This document shows positions 21,384 through 30,668 of a DNA stretch of 64,000 bases, in pieces. Under the pieces are notes generated by a model. That model worked only from the letters and a program-made list of their open reading frames with translations. It ran no database searches and was not told the DNA's origin. This stretch comes from Streptococcaceae bacterium ESL0687 (GTDB lineage Bacteria > Bacillota > Bacilli > Lactobacillales > Streptococcaceae). The DNA lies in assembly GCA_029392475.1 (NCBI GenBank), contig CP113940.1:1054001-1118000 (forward strand), given 5' to 3'. Numbering within the stretch: position 1 is the stretch's first letter; each line of letters starts with the position of its first letter. A program made the translations under genes and the position numbers.

Positions 21384-22021
21384 TTTTTTTTTACTTTTGA
21401 GTTGTCGATGAATTTTCCGTCAGCATCGTTAACGATTTCAATTTTGTTTATAACTACATCATCAACTGGCTTATCTTGGAAACCTGTTGGAACACTTGCA
21501 ATCTTATCAAGAGTCTTATAAGAAGCTTCGTCATATAGGTGACCAAAAACTGTGTGACGGCCATCTAGGTGAGGTGTTCCTCCGCCAGTATAAAGTTCTG
21601 CAATTTCTTCAGGCCATCCACCATTAACAAGAACATCTTTAGAATAAGCCATGTGTTCATTTTGAACGATAAAGAACTGGCTGCCATTTGTGTTTGGTCC
21701 AGCATTGGCCATTGAAAGGGCACCGCGGACATTAAAGACCTTATTTGAAAACTCATCTTCAAATTTAGCTCCGTAAATGCTTTCTCCACCCATACCTGTA
21801 CCAGTTGGGTCCCCACCTTGAATCATGAAGTCAGAAATGATGCGGTGGAAAATGATTCCGTCATAATATCCTTCTTTTGCTAGCTCAACAAAGTTTTTAA
21901 CTGTTTTTGGTGCAAGATCTGTAAATAGTTTTACCTTCATGTCACCTTGATTTGTTTTAATAATTGCGATTTGTCCAGGTGCATTTTGAATATCAACCTG
22001 TGGATAATTTGTATTTGTCAT
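21380..22021 (-). CDS. Cyclophilin-type peptidyl-prolyl cis-trans isomerase
   Basis: A 213-residue cyclophilin without signal peptide, so cytoplasmic. Conserved elements are [19 protein letters not shown], the GSQFFI strand and FGHLYD. It catalyses proline isomerisation in protein folding. It begins 12 nt after the Cof phosphatase gene; in many streptococci these two domains are one bifunctional polypeptide, whereas here they are separate. The 3' end contains the slippery A run leading into the S1 frame. AAGGA precedes ATG 22021. Confidence 0.93.
   Translation of the reverse strand: MTNTNYPQVDIQNAPGQIAIIKTNQGDMKVKLFTDLAPKTVKNFVELAKEGYYDGIIFHRIISDFMIQGGDPTGTGMGGESIYGAKFEDEFSNKVFNVRGALSMANAGPNTNGSQFFIVQNEHMAYSKDVLVNGGWPEEIAELYTGGGTPHLDGRHTVFGHLYDEASYKTLDKIASVPTGFQDKPVDDVVINKIEIVNDADGKFIDNSKVKKN
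21383..21389 (-). promoter_or_regulatory. Candidate -1 frameshift / slippage site A-AAA-AAC
   Basis: On the minus strand the last codons of the cyclophilin are AAA-AAC followed by TAA; with the preceding A they form the canonical X-XXY-YYZ heptamer. It lies inside nine consecutive A residues (21392-21384), which also favours polymerase slippage. A weak hairpin (TGTAG / CTACA) begins 13 nt downstream. Confidence 0.5.
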
Positions 22022-22033
22022 TTTGTTTCCTTC

Positions 22034-22834
22034 TTAAATAATTTCTAATTGCTCTAGAGCCTTTTTAATACCATCAGCTTCAACAGTTGATGTTACCATG
22101 CTTGCTCGTTTTTTAAGGTCAGGGTGAGATACTTCCATGGCCACTGAAATCCCAGCATAATCAAAGATTTCTCGGTCATTTAAACCATCACCAAAGACCA
22201 AAAGATTCTCCCTGGTAAGGCCTAAGCTTTCAAGAACCTTAGATACTCCTAGGGCCTTACTTCCAAGATAGGGAACAATATCACTACTATATTCATGCCA
22301 CCTAACTAGACGTACCTTGTCCTTAAGGTTACCTGGTAGACTATCATCTACATCTCGCTCAGTTATGGTCAACATCTGATAGATGTCATCTTTTTTGTAG
22401 TAGTCTTCGTCCTCTTTAATTCTACCATAAATTGGCATAATTGCCTCTTCGGCTAACTGGCCCCATTTATTAATAAGAACTCGGTCATTGGCAACAAAGG
22501 CATAGTCAATTTGCTCACCCTTAGCCCAAGCGATAATTTCTTCAATTAGCTCCCTTGAAAAGGGGTTCTTGTAAATAACCTTCTGGTCTTTATCCTGAGC
22601 ATGGCTACCATTAATTGTAACAAAAAAATCTGGCTTGAGGGCACGAATTTCTGGAACAACCCCAGTAAAACTCCTACCAGTTGCAATACCAGTCAGGATT
22701 CCCTTTTCCTTTAGTCGCCTAAAGACATCTGTGATCGATGTTGGAATAAATCCACTATCCTTTACCCTAAGAGTGTCATCGATGTCAAAGAAAATAATCT
22801 TTATACCTTGTGCCCGCTTTAATAAGTCTTCCAT
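22034..22834 (-). CDS. Cof-type HAD-IIB hydrolase
   Basis: A 266-residue HAD phosphatase with a C2B cap. Motif I is FFDIDDTL (about residues 15-22), motif II TGIATGRS, the Lys before GVSKVLE, and motif IV VFGDGLNDREIFDYAG. The family acts on sugar phosphates, FMN and similar small substrates; the specific substrate is unknown. AAGGTGG is 6 nt before the ATG. It heads the Cof-cyclophilin-S1-TVP38 gene group. Confidence 0.9.
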   Translation of the reverse strand: MEDLLKRAQGIKIIFFDIDDTLRVKDSGFIPTSITDVFRRLKEKGILTGIATGRSFTGVVPEIRALKPDFFVTINGSHAQDKDQKVIYKNPFSRELIEEIIAWAKGEQIDYAFVANDRVLINKWGQLAEEAIMPIYGRIKEDEDYYKKDDIYQMLTITERDVDDSLPGNLKDKVRLVRWHEYSSDIVPYLGSKALGVSKVLESLGLTRENLLVFGDGLNDREIFDYAGISVAMEVSHPDLKKRASMVTSTVEADGIKKALEQLEII

Positions 22835-22912
22835 AAGTATCCACCTTTTCTATATTATAAAACTTACTTTCTCGTCTTAATTATAGAAAAAAATCCAACT
22901 AAAATAAAGAAT

Positions 22913-23542
22913 CTAGCCAGCTAGGCCATGCTGGAGGGCATAGATTACGGCCTGTGTCCGATCATCTACCTCAAGTTTTGCTAGAATATTTGAAACATGG
23001 GTTTTAACAGTCTTTAAGCTAATAAAAAGGGTATCTGCAATCTCCTGATTACTAAGACCTTTACTGAGCTCACGAAGGACCTCAAGCTCTCTGGCTGTTA
23101 GATCATCATAAAGCTCAGGTGCCCTATGATTTTTTTCATAGATTTTTTGACGGACACTTTCACTTAAAACATCCTCACCAGAATATATCTTTCTAATCGA
23201 TTCAGCAATTTCATCTGCCTGAGAAGTCTTTAGAATATAACCCTTGGCCCCAGCAGCAAGAGCTGGAAAGACCTTCTCATCATCTAAAAAGCTGGTCAGG
23301 ATTAAAATTTTTGCCTGAGGATTTTCAGCAAGAATTGTCTGGCTGGCTTCTATCCCGTCCATCTCGTCCATGACAAGATCCATTAAAATAACGTCTGGAT
23401 TATATTTTTTAGCGTACTCCACGCCAATAGTCCCGTCAGAAGCTTCTGCGACTACCTCAATATCATCTTGAATATTTAAAAAACTTGAAAGTCCTAATCT
23501 AACCATCTCATGGTCATCAACTATCACTACCTTTATGCTCAT
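22913..23542 (-). CDS. liaR: LiaR/CesR response regulator (NarL/FixJ family)
   Basis: A 209-residue regulator: receiver domain with acidic DDH pair (about residues 9-11), phospho-acceptor Asp in VILMDLVMDE (about 55), Thr/Ser in ILTSF and Lys in GAKGYILK; then a LuxR-type helix-turn-helix (LTARELEVLRELSKGLSNQE). In Firmicutes LiaR, called CesR in Lactococcus lactis, activates cell-envelope stress genes. It overlaps liaS by 26 nt and is the last gene of liaFSR. Confidence 0.9.
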   Translation of the reverse strand: MSIKVVIVDDHEMVRLGLSSFLNIQDDIEVVAEASDGTIGVEYAKKYNPDVILMDLVMDEMDGIEASQTILAENPQAKILILTSFLDDEKVFPALAAGAKGYILKTSQADEIAESIRKIYSGEDVLSESVRQKIYEKNHRAPELYDDLTARELEVLRELSKGLSNQEIADTLFISLKTVKTHVSNILAKLEVDDRTQAVIYALQHGLAG

Positions 23543-24503
23543 TTTGTGGAATCCTTATCTCTATACTTGTACCTTGGTTGGGTGCACTAATAATTTTTGC
23601 CTCCCCGCCAAGAAGTACCGACCTTTCCCTTATATTTTTCAAACCGTAACTTGCTGCTTTTGTTTCCTTGGTGTCAAAACCTACTCCGTCGTCTTCAACC
23701 CTTAAAATAACTGATTTTCCCCTTGAAACTAGCGAGATATCAATCTTTTGAGCCTTGGAATGTCTTAGGGCATTGCTTAAGAGTTCCTGCATTATCCTAA
23801 AAATATTATCCTCGACCGTTTTTGAAAGTTTTATATCAGGGTCATAGACCCAAGATATTTTACCTGATATCTTAGCTTGAAGCTCATCAACCAGGCCTGT
23901 AATCCCGTCAATTAAGGATTTACCATTAAGTTCAACCGGTCGCAAATGGAGTAAAAGGGCCCGCATTTCATTCTGGGCCTCATGCAAAATTTTAAGCACA
24001 AGCTTTGCCTGGGTTGTCATCTGCTCAGCACTCAAATTTTTATTGCCGACAACCCCTGATAAAATCATCGTTGCAGCAAAGAGTTGCTGGCTGACTGAAT
24101 CATGGAGCTCCCTTGAAATACGCTTGCGCTCCTCAGTCACGATATCAACCTGCCTGACAGTATCTTCCCTACTTGCCTCCTGAAGCTGATTGGTTAAACT
24201 CCTAATTCTTAAGGTAAGATTGTTTAAATCATTGTTATCCGTTACCTCTCCCCTTAGGGCCTGGCTGACATCCTTATTGAAGCTGCGAACAATCCTTCTT
24301 TGACCAACGTAATTATAGATTGTAAAGGTTAAACTCAAAATGGCACTAACGGAAAAAATAATCCAAGAGGCCCGCCAGTGGCTGACCAAAACCTGGTAAA
24401 AGCCTCTAGAAGTGATTGATAGAGTATAGATAACAATCAAGATTGAAACTAGACCCGCAAAAAAACCATAGAAAAAGGTCTTAAAAACTGACTGTTTCAT
24501 CAT
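23517..24503 (-). CDS. liaS: LiaS/CesS sensor histidine kinase
   Basis: A 328-residue kinase with two N-terminal membrane helices and a very short outside loop, an intramembrane-sensing layout. The HisKA_3 phospho-acceptor His lies in RELHDSVSQQL (about residue 135), and the ATPase domain shows the N-box ELLSNALRHS and G-box VEDDGVGFD and SYGLKNIRER. ATG 24503 overlaps the liaF stop as ATGA; the longer frame's TTG at 24509 has no ribosome site. Confidence 0.9.
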   Translation of the reverse strand: MMKQSVFKTFFYGFFAGLVSILIVIYTLSITSRGFYQVLVSHWRASWIIFSVSAILSLTFTIYNYVGQRRIVRSFNKDVSQALRGEVTDNNDLNNLTLRIRSLTNQLQEASREDTVRQVDIVTEERKRISRELHDSVSQQLFAATMILSGVVGNKNLSAEQMTTQAKLVLKILHEAQNEMRALLLHLRPVELNGKSLIDGITGLVDELQAKISGKISWVYDPDIKLSKTVEDNIFRIMQELLSNALRHSKAQKIDISLVSRGKSVILRVEDDGVGFDTKETKAASYGLKNIRERSVLLGGEAKIISAPNQGTSIEIRIPQNEHKGSDS

Positions 24504-25189
24504 AGGCAAATCACCGTTAAGTCACCAACAAAAACATCAACGCATATTTTAAGGTGTCTGGTATTCTCTGAAAAATCATCTGAGTAGTATCTGATTCGCT
24601 CCTTGCTTAAATTGGATCTGTCACCAAATAGGTTGGCCGTTCCTTTAAGACTTGAGTAATCAACTGATACAGCCATTCCCTTAGGAACAATTATCTTGGT
24701 ATCACCCATAAATTTTCTAAGGATTACAACATTCTCGTCCTGCCTAAAATTGGTCCGTTCAAGGTCAATTACATCATCACTCACAGCCTTTATCATATTG
24801 ATATCATCAAAGCGGTAAAGTTCTTCATTAGAAAGCTTAGAAAAATCAAGACTTTCCTTGGTAAAAACTCGCTCATCCCACTCGTCATAATAGGTGTCAA
24901 TCATATCAAAATTTTGCTGCTTCTTGGGTACCTTTACAAAATAGACGATGGCAATAACCCCTAAGATTAAAGCCAACCAAAAGAAGAAATTTTCAAGGAC
25001 AAAAATAGTCATAATAAGTCCTAAAACTGTAAGGGTCACCTTAAAAATAAACCAATCAAACTTTGATAAAAGCATGCCCGTGACAACAGCCAAAATTAGA
25101 CAGACTGAAAATATCGGCTCCTTAACTAAGGTTATTAGGCCCGCAATTAAAAATATTAGCTCTGAAATTATAAATAATCTGGTCTTCAT
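24500..25189 (-). CDS. liaF: LiaF, inhibitor of the LiaRS envelope-stress system
   Basis: A 229-residue membrane protein: four hydrophobic segments in the first 90 residues, then a soluble LiaF-type (formerly DUF2154) beta-rich domain containing VVILRKFMGDTKIIVPKGM and ANLFGDRS. LiaF keeps LiaS inactive without envelope damage. It is first in liaF-liaS-liaR and is preceded by a LiaR/CesR-like box, suggesting autoregulation. The ribosome site before ATG 25189 is weak. Confidence 0.87.
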   Translation of the reverse strand: MKTRLFIISELIFLIAGLITLVKEPIFSVCLILAVVTGMLLSKFDWFIFKVTLTVLGLIMTIFVLENFFFWLALILGVIAIVYFVKVPKKQQNFDMIDTYYDEWDERVFTKESLDFSKLSNEELYRFDDINMIKAVSDDVIDLERTNFRQDENVVILRKFMGDTKIIVPKGMAVSVDYSSLKGTANLFGDRSNLSKERIRYYSDDFSENTRHLKICVDVFVGDLTVICL

Positions 25190-25223
25190 ATAATCATTCT
25201 ACCAAAAATACTTTCCTTTTTCC

Positions 25224-25256
25224 TGAGTCTATTGACTGATATTTAAATATCGTCAA
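25224..25256 (-). promoter_or_regulatory. LiaR/CesR-like box and adjoining palindrome before liaF
   Basis: On the minus strand TCAGTCAATAGACTCA (25239-25224) fits the lactococcal CesR box TCAGHCTNNAGDCTGA, as I recall it, at 14 of 16 positions. It abuts GATATTTAAATATC (25238-25251), a perfect 14-bp palindrome flanked by TTGAC and GTCAA arms (25232-25256). Confidence 0.5.
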
Positions 25257-25285
25257 AAAAATTAGTCAATAAATATTTATCTTTT

Positions 25286-25311
25286 AAAAAAAGCTCGCTA
25301 ATAAAGCGAGC
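25286..25311 (-). terminator. murC terminator
   Basis: A 7-bp stem (AGCGAGC... / GCTCGCT core, 25293-25299 and 25305-25311), loop of five, then seven Ts on the minus strand, just after murC. Confidence 0.85.
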
Positions 25312-25316
25312 CTTTC

Positions 25317-26648
25317 TTATTGCACATTATTAGTCAATTGACCTAATAATTTTTCAAAGGCATATTCATACTTTTGAATATCTCCTGCTCCCATGAAAAC
25401 ATAAACGGCATTTTCATGATTAAGTAGAGGTGAAACATTATCAACCGAAATCACCTGCGCTGGCTTATCAATTTTTGCAGCAAGGTCTGCTACCTTAACA
25501 TCTCCGTGGTCTGCTTCCCTGGCACTTCCATAAATTTCAGCCAGATAAACTGAATCAGCTAGATTTAAACTTTTAGCAAAGTCATCAATTAAGGCAATTG
25601 TCCTTGTAAAAGTATGAGGTTGGAAGACAGCAACAATTTCACGGTCTGGGTACTTTTGACGGGCTGCATCAATTGTAGCTTCAATCTCTGTTGGATGATG
25701 GGCAAAATCATCAATAATTATGTGTTCATTGACCATCTTTTCTGTAAACCTACGTTTAACACCTGTGAAGGTCTTCATGTCTTTTTTGACCTCTTCAAGA
25801 TCTAGACCAATATTGTGACAAACTGCAACCACTGCTAAGGCATTTAAGATATTATGTTTACCGTAAGTTGGTACCTCGAAGGTTCCAAGAAATTCTCCCC
25901 TGAAATAAGCATCAAAGGTTGAACCATCAGTTGCTCTTTTTACATTTTTAGCCAAGTAGTCATCATTGTCTTCGAAACCATAGAAGTAAAGCGGCGCCTT
26001 AGTTTTAAGTCTTCTTAGGTATTCATCTTCCCCGTAGGCAAAAACACCTTTTGTTACTTGATTAGCATAATCTTCAAATGCAGAATAAACATCTTCAACT
26101 CCTGTAAAGTAGTCCGGATGATCAAAGTCTACATTAGTAATAATTGAATATTCAGGATGGTAAGGCATGAAATGACGTTCATACTCATCACTTTCAAAAA
26201 CAAAGTATTCACTGTCAGCATTTCCATGACCAGTTCCATCACCAATCAAATAGCTAGCATCACTTATATTGTGTAAGACATGTGATAAAAGTCCAGTTGT
26301 ACTAGTTTTACCGTGGGCTCCTGCCACACCAATACTTGTAAAACGTCTCATAAATTCTCCTAGGAACTCATGATATCTTTTATATTTAAAACCGTTCTTT
26401 TCAGCATAAGCAACTTCAACATTATTATTAGCATGGAAGGCATTTCCAGCGATAAGTTCAGTATCTGCAGTAATATTTTTTTCAGCAAAAGGCAGAATCT
26501 TAATATTAGCCAACTCTAAACCGCGCTGTGTGAAGTAATAATCAGTGCTATCGCTTCCTTGGACACTTTCTCCTAGTTGATTTAATAATAATGCAAGTGC
26601 GCTCATCCCAGCGCCTTTAATTCCAATAAAGTGATACGTTTTTGACAT
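25317..26648 (-). CDS. murC: UDP-N-acetylmuramate--L-alanine ligase
   Basis: A 443-residue cytoplasmic Mur ligase adding the first amino acid, L-Ala, to UDP-MurNAc. [13 protein letters not shown] (residues 7-19) is the UDP-binding loop, [10 protein letters not shown] (about 112-121) the ATP loop, with [10 protein letters not shown] and [10 protein letters not shown] typical of MurC. AAGGA lies upstream of ATG 26648. It follows the basic disordered protein gene by 25 nt. Confidence 0.96.
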   Translation of the reverse strand: MSKTYHFIGIKGAGMSALALLLNQLGESVQGSDSTDYYFTQRGLELANIKILPFAEKNITADTELIAGNAFHANNNVEVAYAEKNGFKYKRYHEFLGEFMRRFTSIGVAGAHGKTSTTGLLSHVLHNISDASYLIGDGTGHGNADSEYFVFESDEYERHFMPYHPEYSIITNVDFDHPDYFTGVEDVYSAFEDYANQVTKGVFAYGEDEYLRRLKTKAPLYFYGFEDNDDYLAKNVKRATDGSTFDAYFRGEFLGTFEVPTYGKHNILNALAVVAVCHNIGLDLEEVKKDMKTFTGVKRRFTEKMVNEHIIIDDFAHHPTEIEATIDAARQKYPDREIVAVFQPHTFTRTIALIDDFAKSLNLADSVYLAEIYGSAREADHGDVKVADLAAKIDKPAQVISVDNVSPLLNHENAVYVFMGAGDIQKYEYAFEKLLGQLTNNVQ

Positions 26649-26673
26649 TTTTTTTCCTTCTTAAATACTTTTT

Positions 26674-27339
26674 TTAATAACTTCCTCTTTCAAAAAGAGT
26701 TTGTCTTTTTCTTTCAAAATAATCTTTTCCAAGGCCCTTAGAAATTGACTCTTTTTTCTTCTTTCCTTCTTGAATAGCCCTTGAGTCCTGGGCTAAGGTA
26801 TCAAAATTTCTGGGGCTACTTGTATGTTTATTTTGAGGAATGTTTGATGAAAGAACACGGGAGCTTATCGTTCCAGGTCTTTCGAACTTATTTTCCAAAG
26901 GGTTTTTAACCTCTACAGTAACAGGCAGAGGAAGTTGGCTCCAGGCCTTGACTGTTTTGGTATTATTACCTGCACCCAAGGGACGCTGGCTAAAACCTGA
27001 ATTTCCAATATTAGACATGCGGTCAGTTGGATAAACATATCCTTTAGGCCTTTCAGGAGCCTGATATGATTTTTTCCTAGAAGCTGGAGTCGGAAGTTTT
27101 ACTTCCTGGGTTCTAACTCTCCCCTTCTCCTTTTTAGTAGGCGATGTAAAAGTGTCACTTGATTTCTGATACTTCGCCCTGTTGGGTCTGGGAAAGTAGT
27201 CAAGCTCCTCCACCTCTGACCACTGATTTTTTTTACTGGTTAAAAGTTCATCATTTGTATATAGGACTCTGTCATCAATTTCTAAGAGGACATCATCTGG
27301 AATACAAGGAAATTGAACTTTATTCTTTTTTTCTCTCAT
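26674..27339 (-). CDS. Basic, probably disordered protein of unknown function
   Basis: A 221-residue protein I do not recognise. It has no signal peptide or membrane segment and is rich in Lys, Arg, Pro and Ser; only the first 50 residues (PDDVLLEIDDRVLYTNDELL) look foldable. The C-terminus ends in a charged stretch (EGKKKKESISKGLGKDYFERKR). AAAGGAAC is 6 nt before ATG 27339. It sits between the SNF2 helicase and murC in one likely transcript, a place where related genera also carry small variable genes. A nucleic-acid or envelope partner role would be guesswork. Confidence 0.7.
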   Translation of the reverse strand: MREKKNKVQFPCIPDDVLLEIDDRVLYTNDELLTSKKNQWSEVEELDYFPRPNRAKYQKSSDTFTSPTKKEKGRVRTQEVKLPTPASRKKSYQAPERPKGYVYPTDRMSNIGNSGFSQRPLGAGNNTKTVKAWSQLPLPVTVEVKNPLENKFERPGTISSRVLSSNIPQNKHTSSPRNFDTLAQDSRAIQEGKKKKESISKGLGKDYFERKRQTLFERGSY

Positions 27340-27394
27340 GCTGTTGTTCCTTTTCTACCCTTTAATTATAGCCTAAAACAACCGCCATTTAAAG

Positions 27395-30300
27395 CTATAA
27401 GCCAAGAATTTCCATTATCTCATCTTCTGTAATATTACGATTTGATAGACCTCCATCAAGAACAGTTGTTATCAAATCTTGTTTTTTACTTTGAATCTCT
27501 TGAATCTTCTCTTCAATGGTACCTCGAGTGACCAAACGAATTACCTCAACAGTACTCTTTTGCCCCATCCTATGGGCCCTAGAAATAGCTTGCTCTTCAA
27601 CTGATGGATTCCACCAAAGGTCAACTAGGATCACAACGTCAGCACTGGTTAAATTAAGACCAGTCCCTCCTGCCTTTAAAGATATCAAAAAAGCATCTCG
27701 ACTTCCAGCATTAAAGGCCTCAACCATATGAAGTCTGTCTTTTGCTGGCGTAGCCCCTGTAAGTTTATAGCTTGAAAGACCAACTTTTTTCATTCCCTCT
27801 TCAATGTAGTCAAACATTTTAGTGAATTGGGAGAAGATTAAGGGCCTGTGACCATTTTCTTTGATCTGCTCTAAAAGATTGGTTAAAAGCTCCAGTTTTC
27901 CGCTACTTCCTTCATAGTCAGGCATAAAGAGAGCTGGGGTATCACAAATCTGCCTCAATCTTGTAATTCCTGATAAAATCTCAATCTTATTACGGTTAAA
28001 TTCACTTTTATCCATGGACCGAATTTTATCCTGCATGGTCTGAAGTTGGGCTAGGTAAATAACCTTTTGTTCCTCTAAAAGCTCACTATAATGAACCATT
28101 TCAAGTTTATCAGGTAGCTCTTTAAGAACCTCATCCTTCTTCCGGCGCATAATAAACGGCTTAATAGCCCTTGCTATATTTTCAGAAGATGTTTTAATGA
28201 ATTTCTTCTTGTCTCCAAAAAGCCCAGGCATCACAATATTAAAGAGGGCCCACATTTCATCAAGACGATTTTCAATAGGAGTTCCACTTAGGGCAAAGAC
28301 CGTATCGACCTTTAATTGAGATAAGGCCTTATTGGTCTTACTTTGAGCATTTTTAACAGTCTGAGCCTCGTCCATTAAAAGGAAGGTAAGCTCCCTTTCC
28401 TGGTAGGCTTGTAAATCCTTAAGAAAAGATCCATAGCTTGTAACATAAACCTGATGGTCATCAGCTATTATCTGCTCCCTGACCTTTTTATTTCCCTCGA
28501 CAACTACAAGATTAATATGGGGAGCAAATTTTTTAAACTCACTTTCCCAGTTGTAAATTAAACTAGACGGCGCAACAATTAAAGACCTGTTACCATCTTG
28601 CATGCTTGAGGCCAAATAAGTAATTGCTTGCAAGGTTTTTCCAAGTCCCATATCATCAGCAAGAATTCCTCCCATGTGATGACTGGTTAACATCTTCATC
28701 CATTTAACCCCGTCTACCTGATAGGGCCTTAATTCGGCATTAATTTCCTCAGGAAGATCAAAGGGAAACTCCTCTGGATGGGTCAAGTCCTGGTAGAGAT
28801 TTTTAAACTCTTTGGAGTATTTTACAGATTCGACACCTTCAAAGATTCGGGCCACCTGGAAGGTTCTATAAACTGGAAGAGTTAACTTGCCGTCTTTGGT
28901 AGCAAGGGAATCACCCAGCTCAGTTAAAACCTCTCTTATTGGCTTAAACTTCTTCTTATTAAATAGAAGAATCTTACCAGAGTCCGTTACATAGTGGTCT
29001 TCATTATTTCTAAGCCTTTTAATTACCTTTTCAAGTTCGCTATCATCAATATCTGAAAAATCAAATTTGATATCAAGTAGGTTTCCGCTGGTTGATATTT
29101 CAAGATCATCACTTGCCTCAACTCTTAGATTTTTAAGGGCTGGAGATAAGACGACCTGGCCTAATAACTCAAATTCTGGAATTGTTTTAGTAAAAAATTC
29201 ATATAACTTATCATTTAGGGGGCGAATTTGAGATGATTTGAAGCCTCTTGGAAAACCAAGATTGGTCATGCAGGTGAAAATTTTCTTCTCCATTAGGAGG
29301 TCCCTTGAAAAATCAAGTTCTTCAAGTTCCTTTAAACTGGTTACCTCGAAATCACCATAGTCGAAAACTAGCGACAAATCAAGGCGATTTGATAAATCAA
29401 AGTAGAAAATAGGTTTAAACTTATGAATCCTAAAGGATTTATTGGCCTTGACCTCTCCAATGGTCTCTAGCCTCTCAAGGGCCATGGATAATTGATCCTT
29501 GTCCTTGTAGTCAAAAATTATCCTAGGCTCAATTCCTGATTTTAAGTCCCGATCAATTATTTTATTAATCCGCTCAACTAATTTTACCTGCTCAATACTT
29601 AGGAGATAAAAATAATTTTCAAAATTAATGACCTTACCACTGTAAAACTCTTTAAAATCCTTTTTGCTTAATTTAAGGCTTATATTATCGTCTTGGGGTT
29701 CAATCTTAAAGGTAAATAACTTGGCCTCACCGTCAAGGTCTAAGAATGAAAAGAAGGGTAAATCACGGGAGCTGATAGTTAATTTGAAGTCTTGTAAAAG
29801 ATAGGCCTGATCAAGAATAGTCTCTAGACTTCCAAACGGTAATACTAAAAAACGACCATTTTTTTGATAGGTCTCGTTTTCAATAAATACCTCAGCCGGT
29901 GATAATTTTATAAGAAGACGAATGAAGTCCTGGGAACTTTCATCAAAATTACTAATGTTAAGCCTTACCAGATAGTCCTTACCCAGCTGGTAGAGCTCAT
30001 TTTTTTCTACAATAGATAAAAAATGAGGAATATCTTTGACTATGTAGGACCTGCTGGCCTTGGCTGCTCTAATTTTAATGGTAAGGGCCAAACCATCACC
30101 GTGATTTAAAAATTGACTGGATGAAGCCGTCTCAAAAATTTCAACACCAAGACTAAGACTATCCTCATAGTCATCATCAATTTCATTGATTTCCTTTAGG
30201 AAATTAGAACCAAAACTTAGCTCCTGATTAAACTTTTGAGTTCTTTCAGCCATTTCCAAAATTTGGTTGGAACTGTTTGATTTTTGATCTTGTTTTAAAT

Positions 30301-30514
30301 ATTCTTCAATGGCAGCTATATGCTGGCAGTATTTTTTGCTTGCAAAAACCTGACAACTACAAAAGTCATTTTCTCCGTCCAAATCATAGCTAACAAGCTC
30401 CCCATCGACATTAGCCGACAAGACCATGTCGCCCAAGTTGACGTCTGTTACCTTATGATTTTCATATAATTCTATACCTTCTGCTCTAATGTAAGCAGGC
30501 ATCATTCTACTCAT
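27395..30514 (-). CDS. SNF2-family DEAD/DEAH helicase with SWIM zinc finger
   Basis: A 1039-residue protein. The N-terminus has a SWIM-type zinc finger (CSCQVFASKKYCQH, about residues 52-65), then a long middle region, then the Snf2 ATPase: motif I DDMGLGKT (about 615-622), motif II MDEAQ, motif III LSGTPIEN and the helicase C-terminal segment with SLKAGGTGLNL and QAISRAHRMGQ. Such proteins move along duplex DNA or displace RNA polymerase; the bacterial role is poorly defined. It has its own promoter and probably drives the two following genes. Confidence 0.92.
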   Translation of the reverse strand: MSRMMPAYIRAEGIELYENHKVTDVNLGDMVLSANVDGELVSYDLDGENDFCSCQVFASKKYCQHIAAIEEYLKQDQKSNSSNQILEMAERTQKFNQELSFGSNFLKEINEIDDDYEDSLSLGVEIFETASSSQFLNHGDGLALTIKIRAAKASRSYIVKDIPHFLSIVEKNELYQLGKDYLVRLNISNFDESSQDFIRLLIKLSPAEVFIENETYQKNGRFLVLPFGSLETILDQAYLLQDFKLTISSRDLPFFSFLDLDGEAKLFTFKIEPQDDNISLKLSKKDFKEFYSGKVINFENYFYLLSIEQVKLVERINKIIDRDLKSGIEPRIIFDYKDKDQLSMALERLETIGEVKANKSFRIHKFKPIFYFDLSNRLDLSLVFDYGDFEVTSLKELEELDFSRDLLMEKKIFTCMTNLGFPRGFKSSQIRPLNDKLYEFFTKTIPEFELLGQVVLSPALKNLRVEASDDLEISTSGNLLDIKFDFSDIDDSELEKVIKRLRNNEDHYVTDSGKILLFNKKKFKPIREVLTELGDSLATKDGKLTLPVYRTFQVARIFEGVESVKYSKEFKNLYQDLTHPEEFPFDLPEEINAELRPYQVDGVKWMKMLTSHHMGGILADDMGLGKTLQAITYLASSMQDGNRSLIVAPSSLIYNWESEFKKFAPHINLVVVEGNKKVREQIIADDHQVYVTSYGSFLKDLQAYQERELTFLLMDEAQTVKNAQSKTNKALSQLKVDTVFALSGTPIENRLDEMWALFNIVMPGLFGDKKKFIKTSSENIARAIKPFIMRRKKDEVLKELPDKLEMVHYSELLEEQKVIYLAQLQTMQDKIRSMDKSEFNRNKIEILSGITRLRQICDTPALFMPDYEGSSGKLELLTNLLEQIKENGHRPLIFSQFTKMFDYIEEGMKKVGLSSYKLTGATPAKDRLHMVEAFNAGSRDAFLISLKAGGTGLNLTSADVVILVDLWWNPSVEEQAISRAHRMGQKSTVEVIRLVTRGTIEEKIQEIQSKKQDLITTVLDGGLSNRNITEDEIMEILGL

Positions 30515-30553
30515 GTTTTACACCCTTTGATAAACCCATTTTTAATTGTGGAT

Positions 30554-30565
30554 ATTATACCATAT
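30554..30565 (-). promoter_or_regulatory. Extended -10 promoter of the SNF2 gene
   Basis: ATATGGTATAAT on the minus strand, 39 nt before the start codon; identical to the gyrB and ftsK boxes. No matching -35. Confidence 0.55.
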
Positions 30566-30637
30566 ACCTGGAAAACTTGCCATCATTAGCTTAACCTTAA
30601 CTTTGCCTAACAAATTATCATCTTTTTTCCATGAAAA

Positions 30638-30662
30638 AAAGAGAAGTCTATAACCTCCCTTT
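30638..30662 (-). terminator. manA terminator
   Basis: A 9-bp stem with two G-T pairs (AAAGGGAGG / CTTCTCTTT), loop of seven, followed by a T-run on the minus strand, just after the manA stop. Confidence 0.65.
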
Positions 30663-30668
30663 AATTTT

